From positions 3,782,001 through 3,846,000 of the forward strand of contig NZ_CP020880.1 in NCBI RefSeq assembly GCF_002157855.1: 64,000 nt of DNA, given 5' to 3'. A program made the position numbers and the translations under genes. Positions 9,797-19,046 of this stretch are shown piece after piece (positions within the stretch are counted from its first letter, which is position 1; every line of letters begins with the position of its first letter). The notes beneath the pieces were generated by a model. The model was not told where the DNA came from and made no database searches. It saw only the letters and a list, made by a program, of their open reading frames with translations. This DNA comes from Sutcliffiella horikoshii. GTDB taxonomy: Bacteria; Bacillota; Bacilli; Bacillales; Bacillaceae_I.

Positions 9797-10536
9797 CTAT
9801 TTTACTATATTTGCATTTACTGACTTTGTCCCGCCATAGATGTAATAATGCTCTACCTTCGCTTCTTTTAAATAACCGGTAAGATCATTTATCATCGCTT
9901 GCCCATTTACTAATACTAATGGCATATTGTTCTTGGATGCAAAATTGATTCCGCTCAATGCATCTGGGAACATTTTGCCGCTTGCTACTCCTACAGCTAC
10001 ACTTTCTATATAGAACTACTCGGCTACTTCAACTGAAGTCAAGTATCTATTAGTACCTGACACTCTAGAAACATCTTTGACCCCGGCAGCTTTCAACTTA
10101 TTTACCGCATCTTCTGTAACCACCTACCTTCCACCTACTACAGTGACTTTTTTATTTTGTTTTGTATTACATAATCCTCCAATTCTTTTGTCAGAGTAAT
10201 CTTGGTGGTATTAAGCAATAAAGGTGTCGTAGTATTTGATGCGTATGGGGCGATACTTAAAGCATCAGCAAAGTCTAAACCTGATACTACTATAATTTCC
10301 TGTAGATTTTTCTTCACTTTTTTTGCTATTTCAATAGAAGTTTTTGTTCTATTTTCACCAGAGATTCTATCTATTTTAAAGGACTTTTTTATGCTTTTTT
10401 CCATATTGGAAGAAATTTCATTTGTTCCTCCAAGGATAATTACTTTGCCTTCTTTCTTCAAAAGACGCTTCAATTCATTTATTGCATTTTGTAGAACTTT
10501 GTCGTTATCGTTAACTAGCAGAGTTGTTCCGTTCAT
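9797..10536 (-). pseudogene. Decayed gene for a CWB2-repeat protein
   Basis: An open stretch at 10138-10536 encodes most of a first CWB2 repeat and a second one (IDRISGENRTKTSIEIAKK, VSGLDFADALSIAPYA). A +1 frameshift then gives KKVTVVGGR, an in-frame TAG, and VSRVSGTNRYLTSVEVAE followed by another TAG. A third repeat continues to a TAG at 9797 (SGKMFPDALSGINFASK, IYGGTKSVN). The N-terminal signal peptide and any catalytic domain are gone. It is therefore a relic of a three-repeat CWB2 protein within the cluster. Confidence 0.85.
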
Positions 10537-10590
10537 AACTTAATTCAATACGACCCCTGCCTCCTGCTAGAATCGCTCAATTTTGCAGAC

Positions 10591-10618
10591 AAAAAAAGAA
10601 CGCAACCTTAGTCACGTT
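10591..10618 (-). terminator. Intrinsic terminator after the acetyltransferase-like gene
   Basis: The minus strand has stem AACGTGAC/GTTGCGTT with loop TAAG, followed by CTTTTTTT. It lies 15 nt after the stop of the membrane protein. Confidence 0.8.
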
Positions 10619-10632
10619 TTTCAGATCAGAAC

Positions 10633-11745
10633 CTACACTCTCACATATTTCTTATTAGCATGCATGACCACCGCAACGACGGACCAGAACACTATAAATA
10701 AGCCACTGTAGAAGAAATGCGGATACGCCACTCTTCCCTCTAAAAACTCAAACAATAATGAAGCCAGAGATCCTTCTCTTTCAAATAGATTAATAACAAT
10801 CTTCCCGAATAACAGGAATACAAGCATCTTCCCAAAATAAATTAAAAAGCTGTTTCGTCCAAATGCCTCTAAGTACCAAAGAGGGATTCCTGTAAGCTTC
10901 CCTTGCTTCCTTTCTCTTGTATCAATAAGGTAAAAGAGGATCGCCAGAAGTAGCAAGGTCAATCCGCTTGCTAGGATCGCAAAAGAAGGCGTCCATAACC
11001 GCTTATTTAATTCTATAAAGTTATTAAAAATAAATGCTAACGATATGAGTCCTATAGAGATACCAAAAACTCGTTGAAGAATCTGTTTTCTACCATTTAA
11101 CACCAGCCCCACCGCAAAACCAAAAGCTACATTAGACAGTGCACTAAACATTGATAGGATTCCCTCAGGATCAAATCCTTTCTCTCCTTGTGCATACATA
11201 TGTTTTTCACCGAACACCAACACATCTACCACTCCTGAAGGATTACAATCTCGCTGAGGCACTCCACCTTCACAACTTCCACCGGAAAGTACTAGTACCG
11301 TTAAGTAAATACTTGCTATAAGTAACCCTAAGGCCATCATACTCTTCCAGCCTTTAGCCAAGTAGGATAGAATCACCACTCCCAAACCAGTTATGGCAAA
11401 CAATTGCAACACACCTGTAAACCTTAAAGTGGATAAATCAAAACTCCAAGAAGCTATTAAATTAAATAGAAGGCCATATAGAACCAGTAAAAATGTTCTC
11501 CTTAAAAGGTCTTTCCACCTCACACCCTTCCGATATACAATAGCTAAACCGATACCGTAAACAGTTAAAAAAGCTGGAAACACAATATCTGTTATCGTCA
11601 AACCGTACCAATATGCATGGCGGAGATAATCATAACCCCCTCCTCCAGGCAAGGCACTGACAAATACTGATACTAGGACGACAATCCCCCTAGTAATATC
11701 TATTGATCTATATCTTTTTTTCGCGCTAGAATTATTGGCTGCCAT
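10633..11745 (-). CDS. Polytopic membrane protein of the heparan-alpha-glucosaminide N-acetyltransferase-like family
   Basis: The protein is about 370 residues with roughly ten membrane segments. The N-terminal motif RYRSIDITRGIVVLVSVFV is typical of the HGSNAT/DUF5009-YeiB-like group of acyl transferases, which carry acyl groups across the membrane. The ATG at 11745 (MAANNSSAKKRYRS) follows AGGAA at suitable spacing. The frame stays open 45 codons further upstream, but that would run into the divergent gene. Its divergent neighbour is a PIG-L deacetylase lipoprotein, which hints at addition and removal of acetyl groups on amino sugars outside the cell. Substrate unknown. Confidence 0.78.
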   Translation of the reverse strand: MAANNSSAKKRYRSIDITRGIVVLVSVFVSALPGGGGYDYLRHAYWYGLTITDIVFPAFLTVYGIGLAIVYRKGVRWKDLLRRTFLLVLYGLLFNLIASWSFDLSTLRFTGVLQLFAITGLGVVILSYLAKGWKSMMALGLLIASIYLTVLVLSGGSCEGGVPQRDCNPSGVVDVLVFGEKHMYAQGEKGFDPEGILSMFSALSNVAFGFAVGLVLNGRKQILQRVFGISIGLISLAFIFNNFIELNKRLWTPSFAILASGLTLLLLAILFYLIDTRERKQGKLTGIPLWYLEAFGRNSFLIYFGKMLVFLLFGKIVINLFEREGSLASLLFEFLEGRVAYPHFFYSGLFIVFWSVVAVVMHANKKYVRV

Positions 11746-11778
11746 AAAATTTGTTCCTACACTTTCATAGATAAAGTT

Positions 11779-11787
11779 TGATAAAAT
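11779..11787 (+). promoter_or_regulatory. Extended -10 promoter of the PIG-L lipoprotein gene
   Basis: TGATAAAAT matches TGnTAAAAT. It lies about 38 nt before ATG 11825 in the short divergent intergenic region. No clear -35 is visible. Confidence 0.4.
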
Positions 11788-11824
11788 GATTGTAGCATAC
11801 TTGTCGAACAGGAAAGGACCACTG

Positions 11825-12547
11825 ATGAAAAAATTAATACTTCTATTAACCATTATATTAGCAGGTTGCTCTGCCACCAAAAATGATCAGCTTGAAGTAT
11901 TTTATTCCCCCCATCCGGATGATGAAGTTCTTAGCTTGGGACCAGCAATCATTCATGCTTTATCTGCAAGTAAAGAAGTCCATGTTGTATTACTGTCTAA
12001 AGGGAAAGCTAGCAAAGCTATCAATACAGTAAACGAACAGTTGGAATTGGAAGGCCAACCTCCAATCTCAGTTGATGAGTTTGGGGATGCAAGAGCAACA
12101 GAATTTAAGACTGCAGTTAGTGCTCTTGGTGTGAAAGCATCCAACGTCACAATCCTTGATCTGCCAGATGGAAAACTAAACAAAGATGATATATCACATA
12201 TCATTCTCCACAAAGATAAACTTGATGATAAAGTCATACACCATGTTATGAGTGATAAAGATCCTCACTCTGATCATTCTGTCACTGGAGAGGCACTTCA
12301 AGACTTAATAGATGAAGAAATAGTGCATAATGGAAAATTCTATTTTCCTGTCCAAGAACACGAAAATTTCCCTTTTGATAACAAAATAAAACTTATAAAC
12401 AAAGATCAAAAATCCCGCATGAAAGATGCATTAGAAGCTTATGAAAAATGGGATCCTGCTTCCGGCAGTTATTCCATAGGCAAAATTTCTGTCCCAGATT
12501 ACTTTATTTCAGCAAAAAACAATATGGAAAGCCGGTACCATTACTAA
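11825..12547 (+). CDS. PIG-L (LmbE-like) family deacetylase lipoprotein
   Basis: The protein has 240 residues. It opens with MKKLILLLTIILAGCSA, a lipoprotein signal with lipobox LAGC, then the PIG-L metal-binding signature SPHPDDEVLSLG and a downstream DPHSDHS motif that supplies the third ligand. Family members are zinc enzymes that N-deacetylate GlcNAc-type amino sugars or related amides. Here the enzyme would act outside, tethered to the membrane. The start at 11825 is set by AGGAAAGGA upstream and by the signal peptide; an upstream in-frame ATG at 11786 lacks both. It is divergent from the membrane acetyltransferase-like gene and ends in a strong shared terminator. Confidence 0.88.
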   Translation: MKKLILLLTIILAGCSATKNDQLEVFYSPHPDDEVLSLGPAIIHALSASKEVHVVLLSKGKASKAINTVNEQLELEGQPPISVDEFGDARATEFKTAVSALGVKASNVTILDLPDGKLNKDDISHIILHKDKLDDKVIHHVMSDKDPHSDHSVTGEALQDLIDEEIVHNGKFYFPVQEHENFPFDNKIKLINKDQKSRMKDALEAYEKWDPASGSYSIGKISVPDYFISAKNNMESRYHY

Positions 12548-12551
12548 CAAT

Positions 12552-12594
12552 AAAAAACAGGAGGGAAAACAATTGTTTTCCCTCCTGTTTTTTT
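12552..12594. terminator. Bidirectional intrinsic terminator
   Basis: Near-perfect inverted repeat with arms AAACAGGAGGGAAAAC and GTTTTCCCTCCTGTTT, flanked by A and T runs. It serves both converging genes and overlaps the stop codon of the minus-strand NlpC/P60 gene. Confidence 0.92.
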
Positions 12595-13930
12595 AATGAT
12601 AACGTTTAGCTCCAAGATATCTTGGGTAAAAGTAACTATTGGACATTTCATCAATTGTCACGCCAATATTAGATCCAGCTGATTTGGCATGGATGAATTT
12701 GTTATTCCCGATATAAATGCCTGCATGGGAAGCTCCATTGTAGCTTGGGTCTGTTTTGAAAAATACAATGTCTCCAACCTCTAGCTTGGAAACCGATTTA
12801 CCACCAGAATATAGGTCCCGCGTAGTTCTAGGTGTACTAATTCCATGTTTCTCAAACACGAATTTAATGTATCCACTACAATCAAAACCAGATGGAGTGG
12901 TACCGCCATATTGATAAGGAGTACCTAAGTACTGTTTAGCAGTGTTCACTAGGGCATCTGTGTTGAAACCAAGTACATTTTCCACATTCGAAGAAACCGC
13001 ACTTGTCCCACCAATAATGGAAGCTTGAGAAGAGCTTACAGAATTTAAAACAGTCTGAACAGGTGAAGGAACCTTGTCCTTTTGAACCAATACAAGGGAT
13101 GAATTTTTCTTTGCAGCTAAGACAGAACCTGTTAATGCATCTGCATAACTTTGACCTGTTGCCACATATACATTTTCCCCAAATTTAACATGAAGACCAT
13201 TGACTACTTTTGATACAGTATCATACCTATCTTTTCCGGAATATCTTTTCGCATTTGGTACATCTTTCATAATCTTGTCAGAAATCACGCCTGTTCCACC
13301 AACAACAATTGTATTTTTATATTTAGAGAGTACCTTTTTGGTTGTAGCAGGCAAAGAATCTGTTTTCGTTAACAAAATCGGATAGCCTTTTCTGGCTGCA
13401 TGCGCAGCAATCGCTAAGCTATCAGGAAAATTTTTACCATAAACTAGTACTGCAGTATCCGTCTGACCAGCTAACTTTTCTGCAATTTTAACAGATGTTG
13501 AATATCTGTCTGTGCCGCTAATTCTTTCAATATTAGTAATACCCATTTTTTTTAACTGAGTTTCTACATTTGCAGTCACTACACTTGTGCCACCAAGGAT
13601 AATGACATGTTTCGCTTTTAATCTAGTTATTTCATTCTTTGTTTCACTAGGAAGAGAACTATTTTGTGTTAATAAGATAGGTGCATTCAGTGAATAGGCA
13701 AGCGGTGTACCGGTCAGTGCATCAGGAAATTGATTTCCAGCTGCGATAATAACAGTATTAGAACTTGTCCATCCTTTTTTAGAAACCGCCACTGCAGTTT
13801 CATATCTATTTTCCCCATTAATTCTGTCAACATTAAAACTGTTTGCATAATTAACGGAAGGCAAAGTGACAATAACGACCATACCAAGAACTAGAGCGAC
13901 TATGTATCGTTTCCATGCTGAAGTCTTCAT
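12593..13930 (-). CDS. CWB2-repeat protein with C-terminal NlpC/P60 endopeptidase
   Basis: Signal peptide (1-29) is followed by three CWB2 repeats (about 33-325; repeat starts INGENRYETAV, ISGTDRYSTSV, YSGKDRYDTVS). The C-terminal NlpC/P60 cysteine peptidase (about 330-445) has the nucleophile in GFDCSGY (near 350), the His in ASHAGIYIG and a NNKFIHAK tail. Such enzymes cut D-Glu to diamino acid bonds in stem peptides. Its catalytic domain is C-terminal, unlike the transglycosylases of the cluster. ATG 13930 follows AGGGGGA. An extended -10 lies upstream and a terminator overlaps the stop. Confidence 0.94.
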   Translation of the reverse strand: MKTSAWKRYIVALVLGMVVIVTLPSVNYANSFNVDRINGENRYETAVAVSKKGWTSSNTVIIAAGNQFPDALTGTPLAYSLNAPILLTQNSSLPSETKNEITRLKAKHVIILGGTSVVTANVETQLKKMGITNIERISGTDRYSTSVKIAEKLAGQTDTAVLVYGKNFPDSLAIAAHAARKGYPILLTKTDSLPATTKKVLSKYKNTIVVGGTGVISDKIMKDVPNAKRYSGKDRYDTVSKVVNGLHVKFGENVYVATGQSYADALTGSVLAAKKNSSLVLVQKDKVPSPVQTVLNSVSSSQASIIGGTSAVSSNVENVLGFNTDALVNTAKQYLGTPYQYGGTTPSGFDCSGYIKFVFEKHGISTPRTTRDLYSGGKSVSKLEVGDIVFFKTDPSYNGASHAGIYIGNNKFIHAKSAGSNIGVTIDEMSNSYFYPRYLGAKRYH

Positions 13931-13974
13931 TTTTTCCCCCTAAATCTACATATTATTACATAATTTACTTACTC

Positions 13975-13983
13975 ATTATAACA
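13975..13983 (-). promoter_or_regulatory. Extended -10 promoter of the NlpC/P60-CWB2 gene
   Basis: The minus strand reads TGTTATAAT (TGnTATAAT), 45 nt before ATG 13930. Confidence 0.5.
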
Positions 13984-14017
13984 CTAGTAAAATAGTCCGA
14001 ATATTAAAATTCAGTAA

Positions 14018-14055
14018 CAAAAAAGCGCTATAATGTAATATTATAGACGCTTTTT
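14018..14055 (-). terminator. Intrinsic terminator after the 759-residue transglycosylase gene
   Basis: Minus-strand inverted repeat with arms AAAAAGCG and CGCTTTTT and an inner TATAAT/ATTATA pairing. It ends 10 nt from the stop at 14065. Confidence 0.85.
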
Positions 14056-14064
14056 GGGCCAAGA

Positions 14065-16344
14065 CTATTTAACTAAATTAATAACGGTATCTGTTCGTAC
14101 AGCAGAAGTACCACCCAAAACAAATATACTGGAAAAATCTCTAGCACGTGCCAACTGCAACGTTTCTGTTGGTAAGTATGTTGGATTCACAAGTAGAAGT
14201 GGTGCATTCCTTTTAGCAGCCAATACTGATCCAGTCAAAGCATCTGGAAAGTCTGTCCCACTTACAGCCAACCCTTCTTTTGATGAAAAGTCGAACTGTG
14301 TGCCAATTTTATAAGCTGTTTCATACCTTGTTGCTCCTGAAATCCTGGTAGCTTTAGGCATTCCATTTAATAGATTTTTATTCACAACAGCAGTACCACC
14401 AACAACAATAGTTTTACTCGCTGAGTTAAGAATCGTTTTCGTAGCACCTGGGATATAGGTCTTTTCAGTCAATAAAATCGGGATACCGTTTCTTGCTGCA
14501 TATGGAGCGATAGCAAGTGCATCAGGGAATCCATACCCATTTGCTACAACAACAGTGGAGAAGTTTGTCCCCATTTCATTTGCAATCAATTTAGCCGTTT
14601 CAAAACGGTTAGCTCCTGCAATTCTTTTTACCTCTATCCCCATACTACGGACATTTGTTGAGATTGTATTAGAAACAGCCCCTGTTCCTCCGAGGATAAT
14701 AACATTCTTAGCACCCAAACGCACTAACTCGTTTTTCGTTTCTTCTGTTAGTTCATTTTTCTTAGTCAGAAGAATAGGTGCATTCAACTTATATGCAAGT
14801 GGAGTTCCAGCCAATGCATCAGGGAAATTGTCGCCACGAGCGAGCACTACTGTGTCTGCTTTATCCCAGCCGGCTTTAGAAATACTTACGGCTGTGGCAT
14901 AACGATTAGGTCCTGAAATACGGACGTTTTCAAGATAACTTGACGCGATGAAATACGTTTCATCTGAATTCATATCTTTCACAGGGTACCAGACAAAATG
15001 GTTGCTACTATTATTCCCTGTTTGATAAGGACCCACAATTTGAAGCGACTCACCTGCTGTAGTCATTCTTATCTCCGAACCTTCCGGAGACTTTCTTAAC
15101 CTGACCCCGCTTTCCGTCGCCTTTACAAGGTCATGTTTTGAGAAGAAGTGCTTGGAAGTGGTGAAAGGCCCACTCACATAATAGTGATCTTTTCTAAAAA
15201 GAAGTGATCCTGATTCGTTGTAGTAAATATCGCTTCTTAACTGAGATTCTGGAAACTTTGTAACCGTCAACTGTGCCATACGCTCAATATGACGATAAAT
15301 AACATCTTGGTAAGTATTATCTGGATAATATTGCGGATCATTTCGACGTGAAATGCCATTATAAGCCATGACTGCAAAGTACCAATCCTCAATTACAGCC
15401 ATGTCATTCCCATTAATTTTTGGGATACGCCCCCAACTGCTGTAGTTCCATTTTTCCTTTAAAATCCTTAATCCTTCTTGAATATTGTAACGAATATCCA
15501 CTTTTAACCTAAGTTCACGATCAGCAGTCATATTCGGCTCGGTAATTTGCATGATACCTATACCACCGTCAAAAGAAACCACTGGATCTCCCTTTTTCCA
15601 CAGACCACTTGGATCATCTGTTGTACGGAATTGTCTCCAAGAACTTTCTTGCCATGCAATCGCCTTTACAAGTTCTGGAGGAACACCTGCGATAATTGCT
15701 TCCTGTGTTAACATGCTATTCATTTCAGCGTTCGAAGGATTCTCACCTAAAATACGATTATCCCCAGTAGATTGAAAAGAAAAGCTCTCTGTAACAGTTT
15801 CTTTAGTAATTCTTTGTTTTTCACCTTGCTCTACTAAAATTAAAGAACCATTATCAGCATGCGTATATGTATCTTTTAGTAGCATGACACTATCTATAAG
15901 ATTTTTATTCGCATCTACATAGGTTACTTCTATTCCGTCAGTATCAACATTTACAGAACCCATCTTATACTCTTCGGATAAGTACAATTGCTTTGAAATA
16001 CCTCCTGTCAATTCCAATAAGATGAATTGCATGTAACCGCCTGTACCTTGTTTTTTATTTTCTAATAAAACATACCCTTTATTGTTTACATTCCAAGTGG
16101 ATACTGAGGAAAATTCAGCAAGATCCATCACTAATTCCTCTAGCAATTTTCCTTCGAAATAAACACTTGCGGTAGAAGTTTCTCCATTAGAAACCGTTAC
16201 TTCATAATTCCCTAGCGACACTGTAGCATTTCCGCTTGGATGAACAGAATGTTTCTCCCCCTTCCATTCTGCGTGGCCTTTATCTACAGCCAGTACCAGC
16301 AAAAGCAACAAACACAACTTTACGGCAATAATACTTTTTTGCAC
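14065..16344 (-). CDS. SLT-type lytic transglycosylase with SH3-like domain and three CWB2 repeats
   Basis: After the signal peptide (1-26) comes a unique beta-rich region (about 27-205) not found in the two sister proteins. The SLT domain (about 210-360) has the catalytic Glu in WQESSW, then GIGIMQIT and AVMAYNG, as in Slt/MltE enzymes that cut MurNAc-GlcNAc bonds with anhydro-ring formation. A short SH3-like region (about 405-470) and three CWB2 repeats (480-759; ISGPNRYATAV, IAGANRFETAK, ISGATRYETAY) follow. The start is GTG 16344 behind AAGGAGG. It is a separate unit with its own promoter and terminator. Confidence 0.92.
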   Translation of the reverse strand: MQKSIIAVKLCLLLLLVLAVDKGHAEWKGEKHSVHPSGNATVSLGNYEVTVSNGETSTASVYFEGKLLEELVMDLAEFSSVSTWNVNNKGYVLLENKKQGTGGYMQFILLELTGGISKQLYLSEEYKMGSVNVDTDGIEVTYVDANKNLIDSVMLLKDTYTHADNGSLILVEQGEKQRITKETVTESFSFQSTGDNRILGENPSNAEMNSMLTQEAIIAGVPPELVKAIAWQESSWRQFRTTDDPSGLWKKGDPVVSFDGGIGIMQITEPNMTADRELRLKVDIRYNIQEGLRILKEKWNYSSWGRIPKINGNDMAVIEDWYFAVMAYNGISRRNDPQYYPDNTYQDVIYRHIERMAQLTVTKFPESQLRSDIYYNESGSLLFRKDHYYVSGPFTTSKHFFSKHDLVKATESGVRLRKSPEGSEIRMTTAGESLQIVGPYQTGNNSSNHFVWYPVKDMNSDETYFIASSYLENVRISGPNRYATAVSISKAGWDKADTVVLARGDNFPDALAGTPLAYKLNAPILLTKKNELTEETKNELVRLGAKNVIILGGTGAVSNTISTNVRSMGIEVKRIAGANRFETAKLIANEMGTNFSTVVVANGYGFPDALAIAPYAARNGIPILLTEKTYIPGATKTILNSASKTIVVGGTAVVNKNLLNGMPKATRISGATRYETAYKIGTQFDFSSKEGLAVSGTDFPDALTGSVLAAKRNAPLLLVNPTYLPTETLQLARARDFSSIFVLGGTSAVRTDTVINLVK

Positions 16345-16395
16345 GAAAAACTTTCCTCCTTGTTATAAAACTACAATTATTTCATTACAGTATTA

Positions 16396-16404
16396 ATTTT
16401 ATCA
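16396..16404 (-). promoter_or_regulatory. Extended -10 promoter of the 759-residue transglycosylase gene
   Basis: The minus strand reads TGATAAAAT, the same extended -10 form found upstream of several genes in this cluster, about 50 nt before GTG 16344. Confidence 0.4.
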
Positions 16405-16616
16405 AATAGATTACAAGAGAATGAATAGGTAATTTGTCTATTATTTGCCGATATTGTCGTGTTTCCACTAAAAATGTAAATAACTGCGTTTTAAATTTCT
16501 ATAAAAGTTGTGAAATCAATGTTACAAATCTAGTAATTGGGGAATAAAGTAAAGTAGGAATATTACTAGAATGGCATACATATGTTGAGAATAGAAGATT
16601 AAAGGGGAGGTTTCTA

Positions 16617-16982
16617 ATGGAATTTACAAAACGTTTTCTACCTGCACTAAAACTCAAACGGCCAAAGTTAAACATTGCCTTTGAAAGAGAAAACTTCTCA
16701 GTTTTTTTTGAAACATACTGGATACAAATGATTATAGTGTCTTGCCTATCCAGTGTGGCACTGGGACTGCCGGCATACATCATTAAATTCGCCCACACCG
16801 AAGGAATCTTTACCTTTTATTTGCTTGCTCTATTACTCTCCATTCCTTGGTTTTTAGTTCCATTACTTTTTGTTTTGTATTATGTGAAAGACACTACCCT
16901 TGCCAAAAAGGTAGTTGGAATTACTAGCGGAGTATTACTTTTAACTTTCACTATTTGGATTATTGCACTTTTTCAATTATAA
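16617..16982 (+). CDS. Small membrane protein, function unknown
   Basis: The protein has 121 residues: an N-terminal soluble stretch of about 35 residues rich in Lys, Arg and Phe, then three hydrophobic segments (about 36-56, 64-86 and 98-119). The ATG follows AAAGGGGAGG at good spacing and the gene is closed by a hairpin terminator, so it is a real single-gene unit. It is the only plus-strand gene between two transglycosylase genes. I do not recognise a family. Confidence 0.75.
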   Translation: MEFTKRFLPALKLKRPKLNIAFERENFSVFFETYWIQMIIVSCLSSVALGLPAYIIKFAHTEGIFTFYLLALLLSIPWFLVPLLFVLYYVKDTTLAKKVVGITSGVLLLTFTIWIIALFQL

Positions 16983-16999
16983 AGCTTGGCACGAAAGTT

Positions 17000-17030
17000 A
17001 ATCCCCACTCCGTTATAGGGAGTGGGGATT
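17000..17030. terminator. Hairpin terminator between converging genes
   Basis: Perfect stem AATCCCCACTCC/GGAGTGGGGATT with a 7-nt loop. T runs are weak on both sides, so efficiency is uncertain. It separates the small membrane gene from the 618-residue transglycosylase gene. Confidence 0.75.
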
Positions 17031-17036
17031 GTTGTA

Positions 17037-18893
17037 TTATTTAAGGATAAGTCTACTCAAAACATCATTATTGACTGCAGAGTCTCCTCCTAGTACATAG
17101 AAAGTATCAATGTTGTGTTTAGCAATGAGATTTGTAGTTTCTATGCTCTCTTGGTTTTGTATATTTCCAATTAACAAGATTGCTGCATTCTCCTTTGCTG
17201 CTAAAACAGAGCCAGTCAATGCATCAGCAAAGCTCTTTCCTGTTGCAACATAAAGCATATCTATTGGCATCTTAAGTTCTTCAATAATCGCAACAGATGT
17301 AGCATAACGATCCTTACCTGCAATTCTATCAGCTTTAGGGAGGGCATTGAATGCTTTTTTACTTACCACATTGTCTCCACCTACTACAATAGTTGAAGTA
17401 ACCTTATGGTTGTTAATGGTATTAGCCACAACTGAATTTAAAGGTTCGCTTCCTCCACCCTTTGTTAACAAGATAGGGATGCCATTTTTTGCGGCATAAG
17501 GTGCAATGGCAAGAGCATCTGGGAAGTTGCTACCACTAGCTACAACTGCTTGAGAAGTAACTCCTAGTTCTTTTGCAATGAGGGCAGATGTTTCATATCT
17601 ATCTTTCCCTCCAATTCGTTTAACTGTTAACCCCATTTCCTTTATGGTGCTTTGAACCTTAGAAGACACGGCACTTTTACTACCCAAAATAATAGCCTCT
17701 GTTGCTCCTAGCTCTTTTATTTTTGCTTTGGTAGATTCATTGAGCTCTGCCTTTTTATGTGAAGTAAGCAAGATTGGTGCATCTAACTTATACGCTAAAG
17801 GGGCACCGGATAGTGCATCTGGAAAGTTGCTTCCGTCTGCAATAATGACAGTATCCGCTTTGTTTCCCCATCCCTCTTCGGAAATCTTGGTAGCAGTTTC
17901 ATATCGATCCTCTCCTGCAATTCTTTTACCGAAAGGCTTTAAGTAACTGGAAGCGACATGACCCGTTAATTTATTTTCAACCCCACCATTAGAAGCTAAA
18001 TACCAGCCAAAATGGTTGTATGAGCCGTGTATATTTTCTTTATCGGTTTCATCAGTTTTCACCAAGCTTTTTATGGTGAGAATACCCGGATTGAAATAAG
18101 GTTCAAAATCCTTAATGGTTCTTGGTTGTGCCCTTCTTCTAACTTTTGTATCCACTCTTACTAAATCATCTGGTCCGAATAAATAAGCTGTGTGTGTAAG
18201 CGGACCAAAAGTAGTGTAACTTTTCTTCTTGAAACGAATTATTTCTTTCCCACCTGCAACTTCAACATACTCTAAATCTTCCAGTTTAATTTGGTCGAAT
18301 GTTCGATTTAATTCAATACCAGGATTCCCCTTTTCTAATGCTGTCAACACTCGGTCCTGGTAAGATTTAATATTTCTTTGTCCCTTTTTATCTTTATTTT
18401 CATCAGATAAATAAATAGGGCTATTCATAGGCACAATACCATTGTATGCCATGATTGCAAAATACCAATTCTCAATATACATACGATTACCATCATTAAG
18501 CATCGGAATTACATTACCACTGAATCTCTCAAACTTATCATTTAGAATCATAACACCACTTTTAATATTATATTGAATGTCGGTTACTAATCTTTTCTGA
18601 TCTAGTTTATACTCACCTTCAGGATCTGTAACTTGCATAATTCCAATTCCACCATCTCCAGAGATAATCGCCTTATCACCAACACAGTGGGCCCACCCTA
18701 GTGACTCAACAAATGCAATCGCTTTAACTATTTCAGCTGGTACATCCTGTTTAATTGCCTCTTCTGTTAACATGCGGTCAATCTCATTCAATGAAGATGG
18801 TTGCTTACATCCCGTGTTCTCTTGTGCACTAATGGATTGCGGCAGGAACAGAGTAAGTGTTAATAGTACAACTAGAAATTTCATTTTTTTCAC
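17037..18893 (-). CDS. SLT-type lytic transglycosylase with three CWB2 repeats
   Basis: The signal peptide (1-23) leads directly into an SLT domain (about 30-185) with the catalytic Glu in AFVESLGW, then GIGIMQVT and AIMAYNG. A linker with a possible degenerate SH3 fold reaches about residue 320, followed by three CWB2 repeats (325-618; IAGEDRYETAT, IGGKDRYETSA, IAGKDRYATSV). Two Cys residues flank the SLT active region, as in its 726-residue neighbour. GTG 18893 fits GGGGG 10 nt upstream better than ATG 18884. It is a close paralogue of the next gene and shares its promoter block. Confidence 0.92.
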   Translation of the reverse strand: MKKMKFLVVLLTLTLFLPQSISAQENTGCKQPSSLNEIDRMLTEEAIKQDVPAEIVKAIAFVESLGWAHCVGDKAIISGDGGIGIMQVTDPEGEYKLDQKRLVTDIQYNIKSGVMILNDKFERFSGNVIPMLNDGNRMYIENWYFAIMAYNGIVPMNSPIYLSDENKDKKGQRNIKSYQDRVLTALEKGNPGIELNRTFDQIKLEDLEYVEVAGGKEIIRFKKKSYTTFGPLTHTAYLFGPDDLVRVDTKVRRRAQPRTIKDFEPYFNPGILTIKSLVKTDETDKENIHGSYNHFGWYLASNGGVENKLTGHVASSYLKPFGKRIAGEDRYETATKISEEGWGNKADTVIIADGSNFPDALSGAPLAYKLDAPILLTSHKKAELNESTKAKIKELGATEAIILGSKSAVSSKVQSTIKEMGLTVKRIGGKDRYETSALIAKELGVTSQAVVASGSNFPDALAIAPYAAKNGIPILLTKGGGSEPLNSVVANTINNHKVTSTIVVGGDNVVSKKAFNALPKADRIAGKDRYATSVAIIEELKMPIDMLYVATGKSFADALTGSVLAAKENAAILLIGNIQNQESIETTNLIAKHNIDTFYVLGGDSAVNNDVLSRLILK

Positions 18894-18926
18894 TAGCTAA
18901 AATCCCCCTTAAAATTTGTCTGTCCT

Positions 18927-18942
18927 GTTCTATGATAACAAG
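18927..18942 (-). promoter_or_regulatory. Promoter block shared with the neighbouring transglycosylase gene
   Basis: The minus strand reads CTTGTTATCATAGAAC, containing an extended -10 (TGTTATCAT). It differs by one base from the block at 21265-21280, which sits at the same place upstream of the paralogue. Confidence 0.5.
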
Positions 18943-19000
18943 ATTACTAGATAAATACACTAATTTTTACCACAAAAAGAACATTTTAATATATTTAAAT

Positions 19001-19033
19001 AAAAAATGGAGAACCTCTTCAAAGAGATTCTCC
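19001..19033 (-). terminator. Intrinsic terminator after the 726-residue gene
   Basis: The minus strand has GGAGAATCTCTT pairing with AAGAGGTTCTCC, followed by ATTTTTTATTT. Confidence 0.85.
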
Positions 19034-19046
19034 CTCGTTTTCTTCA

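Noticed and set aside
10202-10543. 113-codon plus-strand frame
   Set aside because: Antisense to the CWB2 relic; no start site and low-complexity Phe/Ser content.
16499-16798. 99-codon minus-strand frame
   Set aside because: Antisense to the small membrane protein gene, which has a good ribosome binding site and terminator.
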